The notes below the pieces were generated by a model. That model was not told where the DNA came from. It worked only from the letters and a program-made list of their open reading frames with translations, and made no database searches. A stretch of DNA of 64,000 nt, from assembly GCF_001642475.1 (NCBI RefSeq), contig NW_019173962.1, forward strand, positions 124,001 through 188,000, in the 5' to 3' direction. This stretch comes from Fonsecaea monophora. Its lineage: Eukaryota > Ascomycota > Eurotiomycetes > Chaetothyriales > Herpotrichiellaceae. A program made the translations under genes and the position numbers. This document shows, in pieces, positions 20,907-32,562 of the stretch (the stretch's first letter is position 1; every line of letters starts with the position of its first letter).

Positions 20907-21844
20907 TCAAATGATTTTCCAAGCATCCTCGCAAGCGTGGCAGAATTTGCTGCAAGCGATACTGGCGCTGAGGCTGTAGTTGCTGATACTGATCGATTCG
21001 TCCTTGAAAGCGTCGGCAAAGTCGTCCTTACCCTTGGCCATGGCCCCGACAAAGACACATATGCTCTCGTTGGGACCTAAGGTATCGACGTAGTCGCGGA
21101 CGCGGACGACTTCGGCATCGAAACTCAAAGTGACCTTCCGACAGTTGGGTGGTAAATGGTCGGTGATAGGATTCTTGATGACCTTGAGCAGTTTCTCCTG
21201 CGAGTTCACCGATCGAATGGAGAGCCTGTGTAGCAGCTGGACCATGAGACCAGCGAAACGCTTGAAGGTTCTGGGAATCCGGACGGTAGGGCTGACTTCG
21301 ATCAAAACGCCCTTTGCTGTGTGAATGTAGATTTGTAGTTTACCCGCCTTGTTTATGGGTGAATCGAGCAGAGTAAGAAGGCACTGGACGTTGAAGTCAG
21401 CTCGCCACTACAAGAGATCCAGTGGGATGAATAGCCACCTGGTGTGTGATGTCGGGCCTGGCATCACTTATATCTCGACCCATCTTCCGCATCACACCGA
21501 TATGTTCATCGCTATTCAAGAGCGAATACTTCTCTTCTTTCCCTCCGGGCTTTCCGCTGTGTGCAGCTCGGTACGTCTCGAGGGAGGCGTTGGACAACAC
21601 CACAATCAGTCTCTTTGTGTCCTTGTCGGTTGCTGCAATAGGGACATGTTGTTCGGCGACGAGTCGAGGAAGTTCGGGAGGGGGAAGAGACTGCGCTCCT
21701 GAGTAAAAAGTGTGAGCCAAGGAAAGGTCATGACAAAGACCCTGGGATGCGGGTATGGGGAGGATCCTTGGAATCTGGCCCTGACAGTTTGTACATACTC
21801 GAGCGCTTTCTCTTAACGCCGGCTTCAACCGTTCTGGAGGGCAT
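20907..21844 (-). CDS. EMG1: 18S rRNA pseudouridine N1-methyltransferase Emg1/Nep1
   Basis: Methylates N1 of the hypermodified pseudouridine of 18S rRNA and helps assemble the 40S subunit; nucleolar. CDS is complement(join(20907..21383,21439..21698,21799..21844)), 260 aa. Exon 1 (MPSRTVEAGVKRKRS) ends at GTATGT; exon 2 carries RLIVVLSNASLETYRA and HIGVMRKMGRDI; exon 3 starts CLLTLLDSPINKAGKL and carries RIPRTFKRFAGLMVQLLH, ITDHLPPNCRKVTLSF, ESICVFVGAMAKGKDDFA and the closing NYSLSASIACSKFCHACEDAW. These are the signature blocks of the SPOUT-fold Nep1 family, in order, and the length is close to yeast Emg1 (252 aa). Introns are 55 and 100 nt, and frames join exactly at both. Exon 1 is the least certain part. 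Confidence 0.94.
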
Positions 21845-23445
21845 GTTCGCAGCTGTAGTTATCGGTGAGGGAAGGCAGGAGCGGGTGGGCAGAATGCAGT
21901 ATGGCTCAAGGACCGTTCTGGGTTTCAGACTCTTCTCAAATCATCAAACGACAGACAGGTTCTGAGGAGGAATGAAGTAGGCGTTAATGAAGGATGTACT
22001 GGAAGACAAGTAAGTGGGAAGGAAGGGAATAAGGATGACTCTTTTTTGCATGGCTCGGCTGTCGGATTGAAGTTTCGTAGATTTTTCTGCACACGATCAA
22101 AATTCACTCCCCACCTGGACCCGCATCAACGACGCCAGCCAACACCAACTGACCCTGGCGTGCCTCGTAGACACCTATCAAGCCGTCGAGCCGACAAGCC
22201 ATCGGCCTGTCACACCTGTCAACCACCCCTGCTCACCCCGCGCTGGAAATGGCTTCGGGCCTGGAATCCGCCTGTACCGAGTACAGTAATCAATGCCACT
22301 GGCTGGTGGGTGGGTGGCGGCACCAGGCTGGCTCCTTCTATGGACGACCAGGACGACTTCAATCAAGACACTGCACGCCCAGCCTCTGAAACCTGTTTTC
22401 GACCTCCATGATTATAGCAATGAATCTCGACATCTCTCCTCGAGGCCAGTCTGAAGTTGACTACGATGTCTACGAGTTTTATAATGTGTCCCAAGGGACA
22501 TACCTGCGCCTTTGTGGTGCCAGACAGAGGAAGGACACCGGCAATACTTCGCAGCACCACATTCATTTGTGCAGGGCAATGAGTCAAGCCGGTGCTCCTC
22601 GGGGGCGGTATGGATGGACAAGACTATGAAAAGCCAGCAGAATGATATAATGATTTCATGAAGCCCTACCAAAAGCGGTATGAGCAGACATCTTCCTTGC
22701 ATGCTCCGTAGTCGTTAGTGCTGATCGCTTGGATAATCCGCCTCTTGAATATTGACTCTTCCCGCTTCCATCTTCCCGCCCGTGGTGGATGTTGTATCCG
22801 CTTTACTCGATACCTTGCTGATACTATGTAAGAGATGCGAGTCGGGGGATTCCAGTAAGATAAGGTGCTCCCATTATTGGAGCATCTTTACATAAGATAG
22901 AAACGATTGTCCTGCATGGGCTGGTGTGGCTGAATGCAGGGCACTCTTGATGTATCGCCTGTGCGGAAGCAATATCTGGGTGTATGCAACGATCATTCAG
23001 GAATTAAGAGAAGTATATGAATGAATAGAACGAGTTCAATAGCTTGAGAACAACCTCCAGAGTAGAATCACATCGTTGATTTTCCATCATCATTACTGCA
23101 GTTAGCTCCCTCCGACCGAAACGCGTGCAAAACTGGATTTGTTGTGGGTATACAGTTGAACATTCGCTATCGAGACAGACTACCGCCGTCTCTGTACTCC
23201 AAGTGTGTAGAGGGTTGAAAATCAACCGACATCATGACTCGGCTTGGCTGGCTGGTTGGCTGGCTGCGGAGCCAAAGGTGCCAGGGGAAAAAGACGAGGG
23301 TATATCTTCATATTCAAAAACAACATGCCCGAACTCGCTCTCAACAGATCAACCAACAAAGGGGAAAACCTCCGGGCTAGCATGCCACACAAGGGTACCC
23401 TGCCTTCCTGTCTGCACAATTCCCAATCCGTCCCCTTCTCATCAT
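21845..23445. other. 1.6-kb gap, EMG1 promoter and PMP3 3' flank
   Basis: No gene I can support. Plus-strand frames at 22,046-22,630 are short and unfamiliar. A long antisense frame that begins near 23,125 overlaps PMP3 and is a shadow. Confidence 0.5.
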
Positions 23446-23927
23446 TTACACGGCAGACAGCGCCGGTCTTTCATATTTCGTGATAATCCACCACGCATCT
23501 GTCGAGATGCGCACGTGAGACGCTCGTTAGAACATGTACATGCATCCAAAGCAAGCATACCGCATACAGCACGCAGCATACGAGGTACAAGATTCGGAGT
23601 CTCAAAAAAAGGGGGGGAGGGGGAGGGGGGAAGAATAAACTTACGCAAAACACCCGGTAGCCAGCCCAGAATACTCAGTAGGATGTTGATGAGAAAGTTC
23701 GAGTCGCATCCGGTCTTGAAGAAGACGGCTAGCGGCGGGAGGAAGAGCGCGAGGAAGTACAGACAGACGTCGCTCTAGCCACGCGGCAAAGTCAGTCGGT
23801 TGTCAATATCAAGGACTTCGTGAGGGAGGCGGTGATTGGATTGGTTCATCAGTTGGAAGAGAGTGACCATCTCGTCAGGATGAGGGCAAAGAACATAACG
23901 TACGGTGGAAGATGGGGGACGGGCCAT
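23446..23927 (-). CDS. PMP3: Pmp3/UPF0057 small plasma-membrane proteolipid
   Basis: Two-helix plasma-membrane proteolipid that influences membrane potential and cation or salt tolerance. CDS is complement(join(23446..23498,23645..23774,23904..23927)), 68 aa. Exon 1 encodes MARPPSST. Exon 2 encodes SDVCLYFLALFLPPLAVFF, KTGCDSNFLINILLSILGW and LPGVL. Exon 3 completes HAWWIITKYERPALSAV. The two hydrophobic helices, the PPLAV and TGC motifs and LGWLPGVLHAW are the family signature. Splice sites are GTACGT..CTAG and GTAAGT..ACAG; phases agree. No single exon is long enough to appear as an ORF. Intron 2 (146 nt) contains an unusual G/C homopolymer block at 23611-23630. Confidence 0.95.
23611..23630 (+). 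repeat. G7-A-G5-A-G6 block inside PMP3 intron 2
   Basis: Almost pure G on the plus strand; in the PMP3 pre-mRNA (minus strand) it is a C-rich polypyrimidine tract followed by a short T run. It can satisfy a G-quadruplex pattern on the non-transcript strand. Confidence 0.9.
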
Positions 23928-25293
23928 TGCTTTGCCGCCTGTCGGCTTTCTTTCTGATACTGCTTCTTCAGTTGTTGGTGTTTTTTTTGTTCTCGCGCTG
24001 CGTCTGCTTTAGTTGCGTCCAGTTATGTTGTCGCTGATATCTCGTTGCTCAATCTCTGAACGAATTCTCTTAGTAAGTTGTGTTGGTTGTGTTGGTTGTG
24101 TCGGTGGTGGTGGTGGTGGTAGTAGTGGTTGTTGTTATTTGATATTTTATCGCTTAGTGAACCTGACCTCAGCGCAAGGATGAAAGGTGCTCAGATCGCC
24201 CGTTTTATATCAAAACGTCCACGGTGAACCACGAAAAAATGTCACTTGACCCGTCAGGCGATTGATTCCACGTCCGCCGAATTACTTGGCCCTTGGATTG
24301 GTCCTTGTACTTGTACGCGGCGCAAAGGCGGCGTCGTCAGCATCGGCGGCGTCGGCAGAAACGGCATGTATGACGTAGCCAACTGACACGTAGCAGGACC
24401 AAATTTCCTCGTTGGTGCCAAAAGAAACTAGAATTTTTGGGCCCATGCTGGCGCTTAAAGGTTAATTGATGAGCTTGTTTTTCGGCCTTGCGCCCTGCAT
24501 ACGAGTTGGCAATTTGCGCCACTACAGACTACACAAGCACTCGGTAATACGTACAGCCTGTTGGACTAACAGAGAGATACAGCTACTTCAGCTGCTACCC
24601 ACAAGCAGGAGACGCAGGTCACCGTGTAGGCTACTGAGAAGTCCAGAGTCCACGTATGCTAGCACCGTCCTGATCGATCTCATTCCTATATATCGAGTGC
24701 TGATACTCTTACTCCGACTCTCAAGATTCTGGGGTTCGTAGAAGACAAGGACAGTTAGAACCAAGTTCACCAGGTTTGCCAGACTGCCAGGCTACCTGGT
24801 AACTTTCTGCTATCTGTACAAGATATACCTCTCTTCCCAATTCTTTCTTCTCCCTCTGGCTATGTTTGTCGTCCACTTGCAACAGACGTATGGCCCTTTT
24901 CGCAAAACCCTCGAAGACGCCGCCTCCTTTTGTGGCTGTAAGCAGGAGACATGTCTCCAAAGAGACACGCTTCCTTTATGAAATGGCACCCAGGCATCGG
25001 CCTACGACGTACTAGAAATTGGATTAGAGTTCCCCTTCCACTGACGAAGCCTCATCCTTTGTCAAGGTTTTCCCTTCTTCCTTCTGCCTCGATGTTCTTC
25101 ACCTATGCGCCCGTCCCAAACCTTTCTGAACCCCTCCGAACCGAACCATGAAAAACACCCCCCTTTCAGGTGATAGATATGACTGAAAAAGCACAAATGA
25201 AATTGCTGATGCTCTCAAAAGACCGCATGCGCTCTTCGTTCAAGTCGTAGGAGACGTATAATGCTGCAAAGATGACGTGGGTGAAAATGACAA
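23928..25293. other. PMP3 promoter and MSS4 3' flank
   Basis: No supported gene. Directly upstream of PMP3 (24070-24130) lies a G/T-rich simple-repeat tract: TTGTGTTGG units then (GGT)n. Remaining sequence has only short unfamiliar frames. Confidence 0.55.
24076..24128 (+). repeat. G/T-rich simple repeat in PMP3 promoter
   Basis: Three TTGTGTTGG-like units grade into about six GGT units. In the PMP3 transcript direction this is an ACC/CAACACAA-rich strand about 150-200 nt upstream of the start codon, so it may lie in the 5' UTR. Confidence 0.8.
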
Positions 25294-28200
25294 TCAATGG
25301 TCCCGGCCAGAATCCCGCATCTGCTCATCGAGCGACCTCAGCACGCTATCCTGAAGAGGGGACTGAGGCTGGATCAGATCGCTTGCTATTCGCGGTGGCT
25401 TCTCGTTGAACTCTCTCCCCAATTCCAAGCTCCGATCGTGCAGCGAGTGGGTGTCGTTGTCGGAGAGCGATTCTCGTTCCAAATCAAGTGGTTGGATTGG
25501 TGGACTTGACATGCTCGTGTCGTCTTCTCCCCTTTCTGTTGCCGTTGCCAACGTCGAAGGTGAAACTCTGCGAACCCCGGGAATTGACGAGCCGACCGGA
25601 ACAGGAGATGAGGTTAGCTGAGACGCATAATCTTCTCGTTCCTCTTCCGCCTCGTTCGGTGGACTCAACGCCCGTTTCTTTTCGCTTGACCCCGCGCTTT
25701 CACCGGCTTCCGTGACGACAGGCAGTGTCATGGCGGCACGTGAATCCTCTGTTGTTTTCAATGTCCGCTCCGGCTTCTCCTCTTCATTTCTACCCCAACC
25801 TTTATCAGATGGTGTCGATTTGTCGGTTTGTTTGTGAGCCTTTCTCATCGTCCTCTCGACCGCTGGACTCATGGGTGGTGATTGCACGGTAGATTGCTCG
25901 AACCCCGTAGTCGCCGCGCCTGATGACTGCCCCATACCCTCCGCCGATGCTGCGAGTATCGGTACTGGTTCCCCGACGCGGCGACTCTCCTCAGTTTCTC
26001 GCCTCTGAGCTTCTTCTTGGGTCATGGTGATCCCAGTGATGAAATTGATGAATCGCTCTCCATATGCTTGTGGAGGGATAGCCGATATCTGCCCTCGTGG
26101 AGCCGAAAGACCCTTCCAGTAATGCTCAATTCTTTTGATCATACCATACTGCGGAAAGTCAGTCACGGCACAGGAAAGAGGATTGAAATTCAACTTACAT
26201 GGGTCAGACAATCAATGATGCCAAGGTAGTAAATCAATTCACCACCTCGCCCATCTTCATGCGTAGCCCGAATTCCACCATCATCGCTGTAGAATATGCG
26301 ATCCCGTCGTTCATCCCCGGAGGCCATCTCAGACGGCATCTTTGCACTCACCATGCCCATGGGGACAGGTTTCTCCCTTTTCAGCGTCATCCTCAATTCT
26401 CGCGCTTTTCTCGCGTTCTCCAGTCGCGAGGGGGTTCGAATCAAGACCGAGGATGAATACTCGTCCTCGTTATTCTCCCCACCAGGCTGAAATACTTGCA
26501 GCGTTGTCTCTCTCAAATTCTCCTCATTACCCTTCTCCAGGTCGTGCATACCAACTAGCAAGGAGTAATCCATAATGTGAAGCCTCTGTAGGAGAGCAAC
26601 GTCTCGTTTCATCTGGTCTAGGAATATCTGTCGTATTCGAGCGTCGAATTCGAGATGCAAGCCTCTCCGTAACCAATTCATGTCTTTCAGCGTCGCCCTA
26701 GGGTTATTAGCCAAATCTTCCTCACTAAAGTCCCTGCCAACGGTGGATCCCTTCAGGTCGAACATTTGGTGAATATCTCGGTGGGGTGGAAATAGATTAT
26801 TCATGACCACGAAATGGATCTTGCGCCCATAGGGGATTTTGACCCGGTGCAGGCCGTAAAACTGACTTATCAGCGTGTTAGGGTTATCCAGTACATGTCG
26901 ATAGTAATCCCGCAGGATCTTCCGAAGCAGCTTATGCTCGGCGTGATGGATCGTCTTGATGATGTACTTGTAGTCCCTCGAGAAGTAGAAAAAGGAGCCA
27001 GACTTGCCGGGGCTGCCTAATTCTGAGAGGATATACTTGCTGGTGAGGCTGACCAAGTAGTCGGCCGGATCAAGCCCAAAGATGGCTCTGAGGTGCCGAA
27101 AGACCCAGGGGCTGTAATCCTTGAACTTGAAGTCATATTTGGCGCTGGGTGTCAGTTCATTTCCGGTGATATCGAAGCTGAACTTGTGTTTTGCGTCAAA
27201 GTCGGCATCCGTCAGTTCCCGGTCCATCTTTGCATTCGTTCTCGACACAGTAAATCGAATTCCGGTCAACATATTGTAGGCAGTAACCCAATTGACGTGG
27301 CCCTCCTCAACCTTTTTGCCAACAATGACGCGGTCGTCATCCTCGTCCTCTTTTCTTTTGCGTCTACTCGCACGTTTCTGCTTGATGAGCTCCGTCCAAC
27401 GTGCTGCATCTTCATCGGGGGGAACTTCGTCTAGATGGGCATCTGATTGCATGGACCGAGTTGTCCTACGAACCAAGCCAAGTGACGCTCGTCTATTCCT
27501 CACCACAGTTCCATCGTGCTGTTCTCGTGTAGGGGAGAAGCGACCAGTGGTGGTGGAGAGCGCTTCTTCGGAGGGGCCGCCTGCGAAGGAGAAGTCGCGC
27601 GAGCTCCGGCCGACTGCGCCAATGCCGCCTGCTTTCGGAACTTGTAGGGTGTGACGGTGTGTTAGTTTCGGGGGCTCGGGGTTCAATGACGATTCGGGGT
27701 ATCGATCTTGTATTGAAGCACCCGGGGACATAGCAGGCGGGGAGGAGAAACGAGCAAGGGCGGGTGCAGGAGCACGAGAGAGGCCACCGGAGGTCGTCTC
27801 TCCATCTAATCGTGCAGAATCTGGGACAGTAGAGGCGGTAACCATGTGGTAGGGATCGTACTCCGGCTTTGTCGGAGGGATGTTCGTTTTCAATTTACCC
27901 AACTCCGGTGTCGACTGCGGCCAGGGCGATTGTTCATGGATGCCATTACTCTGGTCGTCATATTGTTCTCCCACATTCTCGACGCTAGACAACTTGGTCA
28001 GTGGTCCTTCTGACGAAGCCGGGCTCCTCGAAAGTTGTTCAGTGTACTTTGCGGCATTCGTGCTCGCGGCCGAATTGGTGCTGCCGGCCTTGGATTGCGT
28101 GCGATCCCGTAAGGGCGCCTTGACGTTGCCATTGGGGATACCCTTTGTTAAGGAGCTGTGACTGGTATTGTTGCGCAGGCTCTTGAGTTGATCCAGTCTG

Positions 28201-28364
28201 TGATCAGACAATCCGGCCTCGACATCGGTCCCGTTTGTGTAGGTAAAGACGCCGCTGATCGTCTTGTCGTGGGACTTTCTCGGAGGGCCTTCCAACGACG
28301 AAGAATTCGAATGGACGCTGTTGGAGACAACGGACAGAGGGGCTTCAGATGCCACAGATGGCAT
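25294..28364 (-). CDS. MSS4: Phosphatidylinositol-4-phosphate 5-kinase (Mss4)
   Basis: Makes PI(4,5)P2 at the plasma membrane, controlling actin, morphogenesis and endocytosis. CDS is complement(join(25294..26148,26199..28364)), 1006 aa, one 50-nt intron (GTAAGT..CAG). The N-terminal ~310 residues are Ser-rich and disordered. The kinase region runs ~340-770: GSPGKSGSFFYFSRDYKYI with the ATP-site Lys in YIIKTIHHAEHK, FVVMNNLFPPHRDIH, FDLKGSTVGR, IMDYSLLVGMHD, then YYLGIIDCLTH. The intron falls between this His and YGMIKRIEHYWKGL, so the substrate-specificity (activation) loop spans the exon junction. The kinase ends near YGERFINFITGIT; a ~215-residue Ser/Glu-rich disordered tail encoded by exon 2 follows. 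Annotating only exon 1 would truncate the catalytic domain. Confidence 0.96.
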
Positions 28365-29681
28365 CTCAGTCTCACGAAGTTGAAAAGAGACCTACGAGGG
28401 GACGACGGATGGGAGCATTGGTCGTAGGTCACCGGTGCGTAGAGGGAATAGGATGATCGGAGGTCATATCTCGGTCGAGGTTTGTTGCTTGGTTGGGATG
28501 TGGTGATTGGACGTCTGCGAGGAGAGATTGGATCTGGAACAGGAAGAAGGGAACTAGCAATGCAGCACCGAGGTCAGTGTATAGACTGTTGACTGGTATA
28601 GGCGCTGTGGTTGGTATGATGCTGGATGTCTGCATACAAGTGTTATCGTCTCACGGTGTTAGATGGGTGAAGGTTAATGTGGTACGGAGTTCCCAGCTAA
28701 CTACAGGGTGACCGGGGGTTCGTGTTTGCCAGAGTCCCAAACTTCAGACGCCCAATGTTGACCCTACCAATGCCCACTGTGATATGCCAAGCCCGTGAAG
28801 CACCGCCTGGGAGCCCAATCTCCACTGCCAGCCACACACCAACCATTGCCCACGAACGCCCAGCATGGAGCCTGAATTCTGACTGGTTCTCCGCCATATC
28901 CGCCTGAATAGCCCAGTCTTACGAGTCCCTCCCCCGTAGTGTGAGCAGCTGCTCCCCATTAATAATGCCACCAGCAACCCAGAACTAATAGTTAGCCGGC
29001 TACTTGCACGTATCTAGCTGCCAACCCCAGTGACTGCATTTCCCTGCGCCTGTAAGCCAGTTCTATTTTAAAGAAACAATTTATTTTGTCTCTCCTCCTC
29101 CCACCTTTGTGGAATCTTTATTTCATGTCTGCGCCCACTGTGGTTCGATTCGACTTCAGTCTTGTTTCACTCCGGCTGACATTCTGCATCTCGAAGACGA
29201 GTACGAGGTACAAGTCGCAGCCGATGACCGTCTCTCTGCAGCTCTAGATACTCGCTGATACCTGGAATTTGTCCAAGTCGTTTCCTCGTCTGGAGCCGGC
29301 ACGCCGGATACCAGGCAACGCGGAGCATGACGTAGCCTCGCGTGGCCAGAGCCTTGTAGCCACGCCTCAAGTCATCTACCCTGCCACAACCCCTGACTCC
29401 GCTTCCAACATGATATCTTGGAAGCGAGCGCTAACGGCCATGTCAAGCATTTCGCAAGCATTCACAAGTCGCTTGTAGAATACCTTTTAGTCGGTAACTG
29501 ATGCGAAGCTCTCGCAAACAGGATTTGCTGTCCCCAGCACAACAAAGTAGACACCAAGACGCCTTGCTTGTGGTATTTGCACATTCCTCAAATGCATGCC
29601 TGCCAAGTTCCAGCCCCTCAGAACAATCCGAATCTACCTCTCCCGGGCAAATCGAAGTTCGGACAGCTACATGCGCTGCTG
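28365..29681. other. MSS4 promoter and CAX 3' flank
   Basis: No supported gene. Repeated direct words around 28,440-28,520 (GGTTTGTTGCTTGGTTGG) belong to the MSS4 leader. A GGTTCGATTCGA word at 29,147 resembles a tRNA B box but has no matching stems, so no tRNA is called. Confidence 0.5.
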
Positions 29682-31313
29682 TCAAGCCATCAGCATCTTT
29701 GCTATATGGACCAGCGCTTCAGTGCCTTCTCCACCACTACTTTCCGTTCCCCCTGAAGCTCCATTGGATGTGGTCAACTCGGCGTTGGGATAGTACCACG
29801 CGGTGACTGCGACGATGACATACACAATCTGCGCGTTATTGTAGTCAGCCATGATGTTTCTGTGTTAAACGAGCCTTGGGACACGTACCACAAGCAGGCC
29901 ACCTTCCAGGTAATTGGACGATCCATCCCGGAGGAAATTTCCAACTACCAAGATAGACATGACCAAAAGCACCACCATAAAGATTTCGAAGTTGAGGTCC
30001 ATGGGTTTACCAAGACCCCAGCCAACAATGACGACTAATGGGGCGTTGAACAGAGCGGTCTGAATCGAAGGGCCAAGGCAGTGGTAAAGAGCGAAATTCT
30101 GGAAAGTGCGTTAGCAACCTCTTTGCTCCCCAATTCCAGAGGCAGAGGAACTCACAATTTGGTTGTCGTACGCTTCGTCGACGGCAGTCAAGTGTTCCGC
30201 AGCCTTTTCCACTAACGGTACCAGAATCAGACCCAAGAAATTGTCGGGAATTCCGTTTTCAACCACAAACTCAATCTCCTCCACCAGGAAGACCGCAATA
30301 AGAGAGATTAAAGCTAGCGCAAAGACGATTGCCACGATACACTCGGTCATTGTCAGCTTAGGCTTTTTGAGGTCTTTATGCCTGTCTCGATCGTTCTCTT
30401 CGTCGGCTTCGAGGACTTCTTGAAAAATGTTGTCATGCGAAAGAGAATTGTAAAGTATGTACAGCGCGAATGCAACGATGAGAATGACGGAGACGCCGTG
30501 GCTGATGTTGAGGGTATCGCCACGCAACTGTGCGGCTGTATATCCCTCTTCGCCGGCCGGGACGGTGCTGCGGCTCAACGACGAGTAAAAGGCACTGGGA
30601 ATCAAGAGGGCAAATCCAGCGACCAAGAGTAAACCCGAGCCGGCTTCACTGATGACTGCGTGGAAAGTTTGTTCCTTGTGCACCAACCCGCCAACCAGGA
30701 AGCAGGAACCTAGACAGAGAAGAAGGTTGGTAAGGATGGACCCGAGGATGGCGGCTTGGATCACTACAATCTTGTTGCCACTCCCAATCTGGCCAGTTCC
30801 GTCGTCTTTGGCGATCAGCACCATGAACAGGACGATTTCCACGACGGATCCCAGGGTCGTCTCGATGAGGATACCCATGACCTTTGGCAGCTTCCTTGCC
30901 AGTTCTTGTCCAGCAAACCCGAGCAGATTGGCAGAGGGCACCATGGCGATGTAATTGATGGCAAAGGTCCAAAGATGGTGGTCGCCATGAATAAAATGGA
31001 GGGCAATGGCGGCGGGGACGAAAGGCCACAAGATGTTGACCCAGCTCGAAACTGTGCAAGACGATGTCCATATGATTTTGAAGAAATAGCCCGGGTGAAT
31101 TCCGCTGCGACCACTCTCTCCGTCAGGATGGATGCCCCTTCTTATCAGATGACCATTGTGATTATATTGAGGGAGGAGTCCTTCAGCAAGAGGGGTGGCC
31201 GACGGGGCATCTGTGGTATCGTTGGAGCCGTTGGACTTTTCTGCGGCGGGGTTGGTGTTTGGAGCTTCGTCTGTGACGGCACCAGACTTGCTCTTCCTGT
31301 TGAACAGGCCCAT
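29682..31313 (-). CDS. Vacuolar Ca2+/H+ exchanger, CAX/Vcx1 family with altered motif
   Basis: Polytopic antiporter loading calcium into the vacuole using the proton gradient. CDS is complement(join(29682..29828,29889..30098,30156..31313)), 504 aa. Introns of 57 and 60 nt (GTGAGT..CCAG, GTACGT..GCAG) join DNQI to NFALYHCLGPSIQTALFN and GGLLV to IVYVIVAVTAWYYP. About eleven hydrophobic segments in two halves, separated by an acidic loop (EVLEADEENDRDRH). First cation motif region: ILIETTLGSVVEIVLFMVLI. Second: LILVPLVEKAAEHLTAVDEA, where residues 369-374 read EKAAEH instead of the usual GNAAEH; both catalytic Glu are retained, the Gly-Asn pairs are not. I recall the same VEKAAEH in some other ascomycete paralogues, so it probably marks a subfamily. 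Ion specificity is therefore less certain. Confidence 0.93.
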
Positions 31314-32562
31314 TACCGAGGGTAGGTGGTATGTAGTTCGTGGCAGTCAGGTCCGGTCAGTCTCGAAATTTGAAACGAGGTCGCAGAGGGTATTGGGATG
31401 GGTGCGAATGGCTTGAACGTAAACTGGAGCAAAGAGAGATTGACCTATGGACTTTTACGGGGACATGTCGAATGAAAACAAGAGAGGACCGTGTGACAGA
31501 GGAGCAAAAGGGACAGGGGAAGAAAAAGCATGAACGGGGAAAAGTCAAGAGACACGAAAGTGAAGTGAGAAGAATGAAGGGACTTTGTAGCAGCAATCGA
31601 CAAGTGTTTCAAGGAAGTGCGAGGCAAGCAAAGGCAAGGGAGGCAGTGACAACACCGAACTTTGCCAAAACCTGCCACCATCTGCTGGTGCTACTGCTGT
31701 CATTGATTAATCAAATCCAAGCAAACAAGGAGTGAAACCTGGACAAGAGTTGCTTGGCCTCCGGACCCGTTGGGCTTGGTCATGTCTTGTTGGTGCTTCG
31801 TGTCGCCCTTCAGCTGGGCTGGAGAGTGAGAAGGGAAAAAAAGGGAAAGGATGGGATGGAAGGATTGTGGAGAAGGGGAAAAAAGGCCCGGAAGGCCTTA
31901 TGGAAGAATTGATGATGGGCTGATGGGCAATGTGAAATGATCCATACCCAGTGAGTAGCGAGAGGTCTGGGCCACGCTGGGCGGGCGGGTTTGACTGACG
32001 CTGGCTGGGCTCAACAGGGGGGATGGGAGAGGGGGGTTGTCCCTTTTAGGCTCGGCTCGATACGGGCTAGACCATGAAGAGCATGTTCCAGAGAGAGGGA
32101 GAGACTGAGGTCACTCCCTAACCTACTTATTAGGTAGATGTACCTCGTATGCAGTACCTACGGGGGCATGTTAGGGTGGTTTTGTACGTGTATCAAATGC
32201 TGGCGCCTCTTGGCCTTGTTCAGCTCGGACTTCCCGCTTCACTCACTCTTTACGTTGGAACTTAGAGCTGACAATAAGCTATCGAGTCATATTGCGAGTA
32301 GAAGACGAGACAGATGAGATAGGCAAGCAAGCGCGAGCAGAGATATTCCCCCATTCCACCGCCAGAGCATTCCTTTTTTATTGGTCCGCAGCCTCAATGG
32401 GCCTTCATACATCTTGGTGTCGGCGTATATCCGGTCCTCATCCCTCATCTACACACGTCCTATGGGTGCTTCCCCTTCTCGGCGCAATCCATTCCCTTTT
32501 CCGATCAACAGCTAAATCGTTACAAATCAAGGACGGGTATCATTCTCGAAACATCAAAAACC
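31314..32562. other. CAX promoter and Zn2Cys6-gene 3' flank
   Basis: No supported gene. Purine-rich 31,420-31,600 on the plus strand equals a pyrimidine-rich leader for the CAX transcript. A G-tract cluster at 32007-32036 has runs of 3, 6, 3 and 6 G with loops of 7, 2 and 3 nt. Confidence 0.55.

Noticed and set aside
23125..23778. Plus-strand 217-codon frame
   Set aside because: It is antisense to PMP3 exons 2 and 3, begins without conserved features and reads as low-complexity; the minus-strand spliced PMP3 explains the sequence.
29140..29165. Possible tRNA (GGTTCGATTCGA)
   Set aside because: T-stem bases do not pair, and no acceptor or anticodon stem can be drawn at the right spacing.
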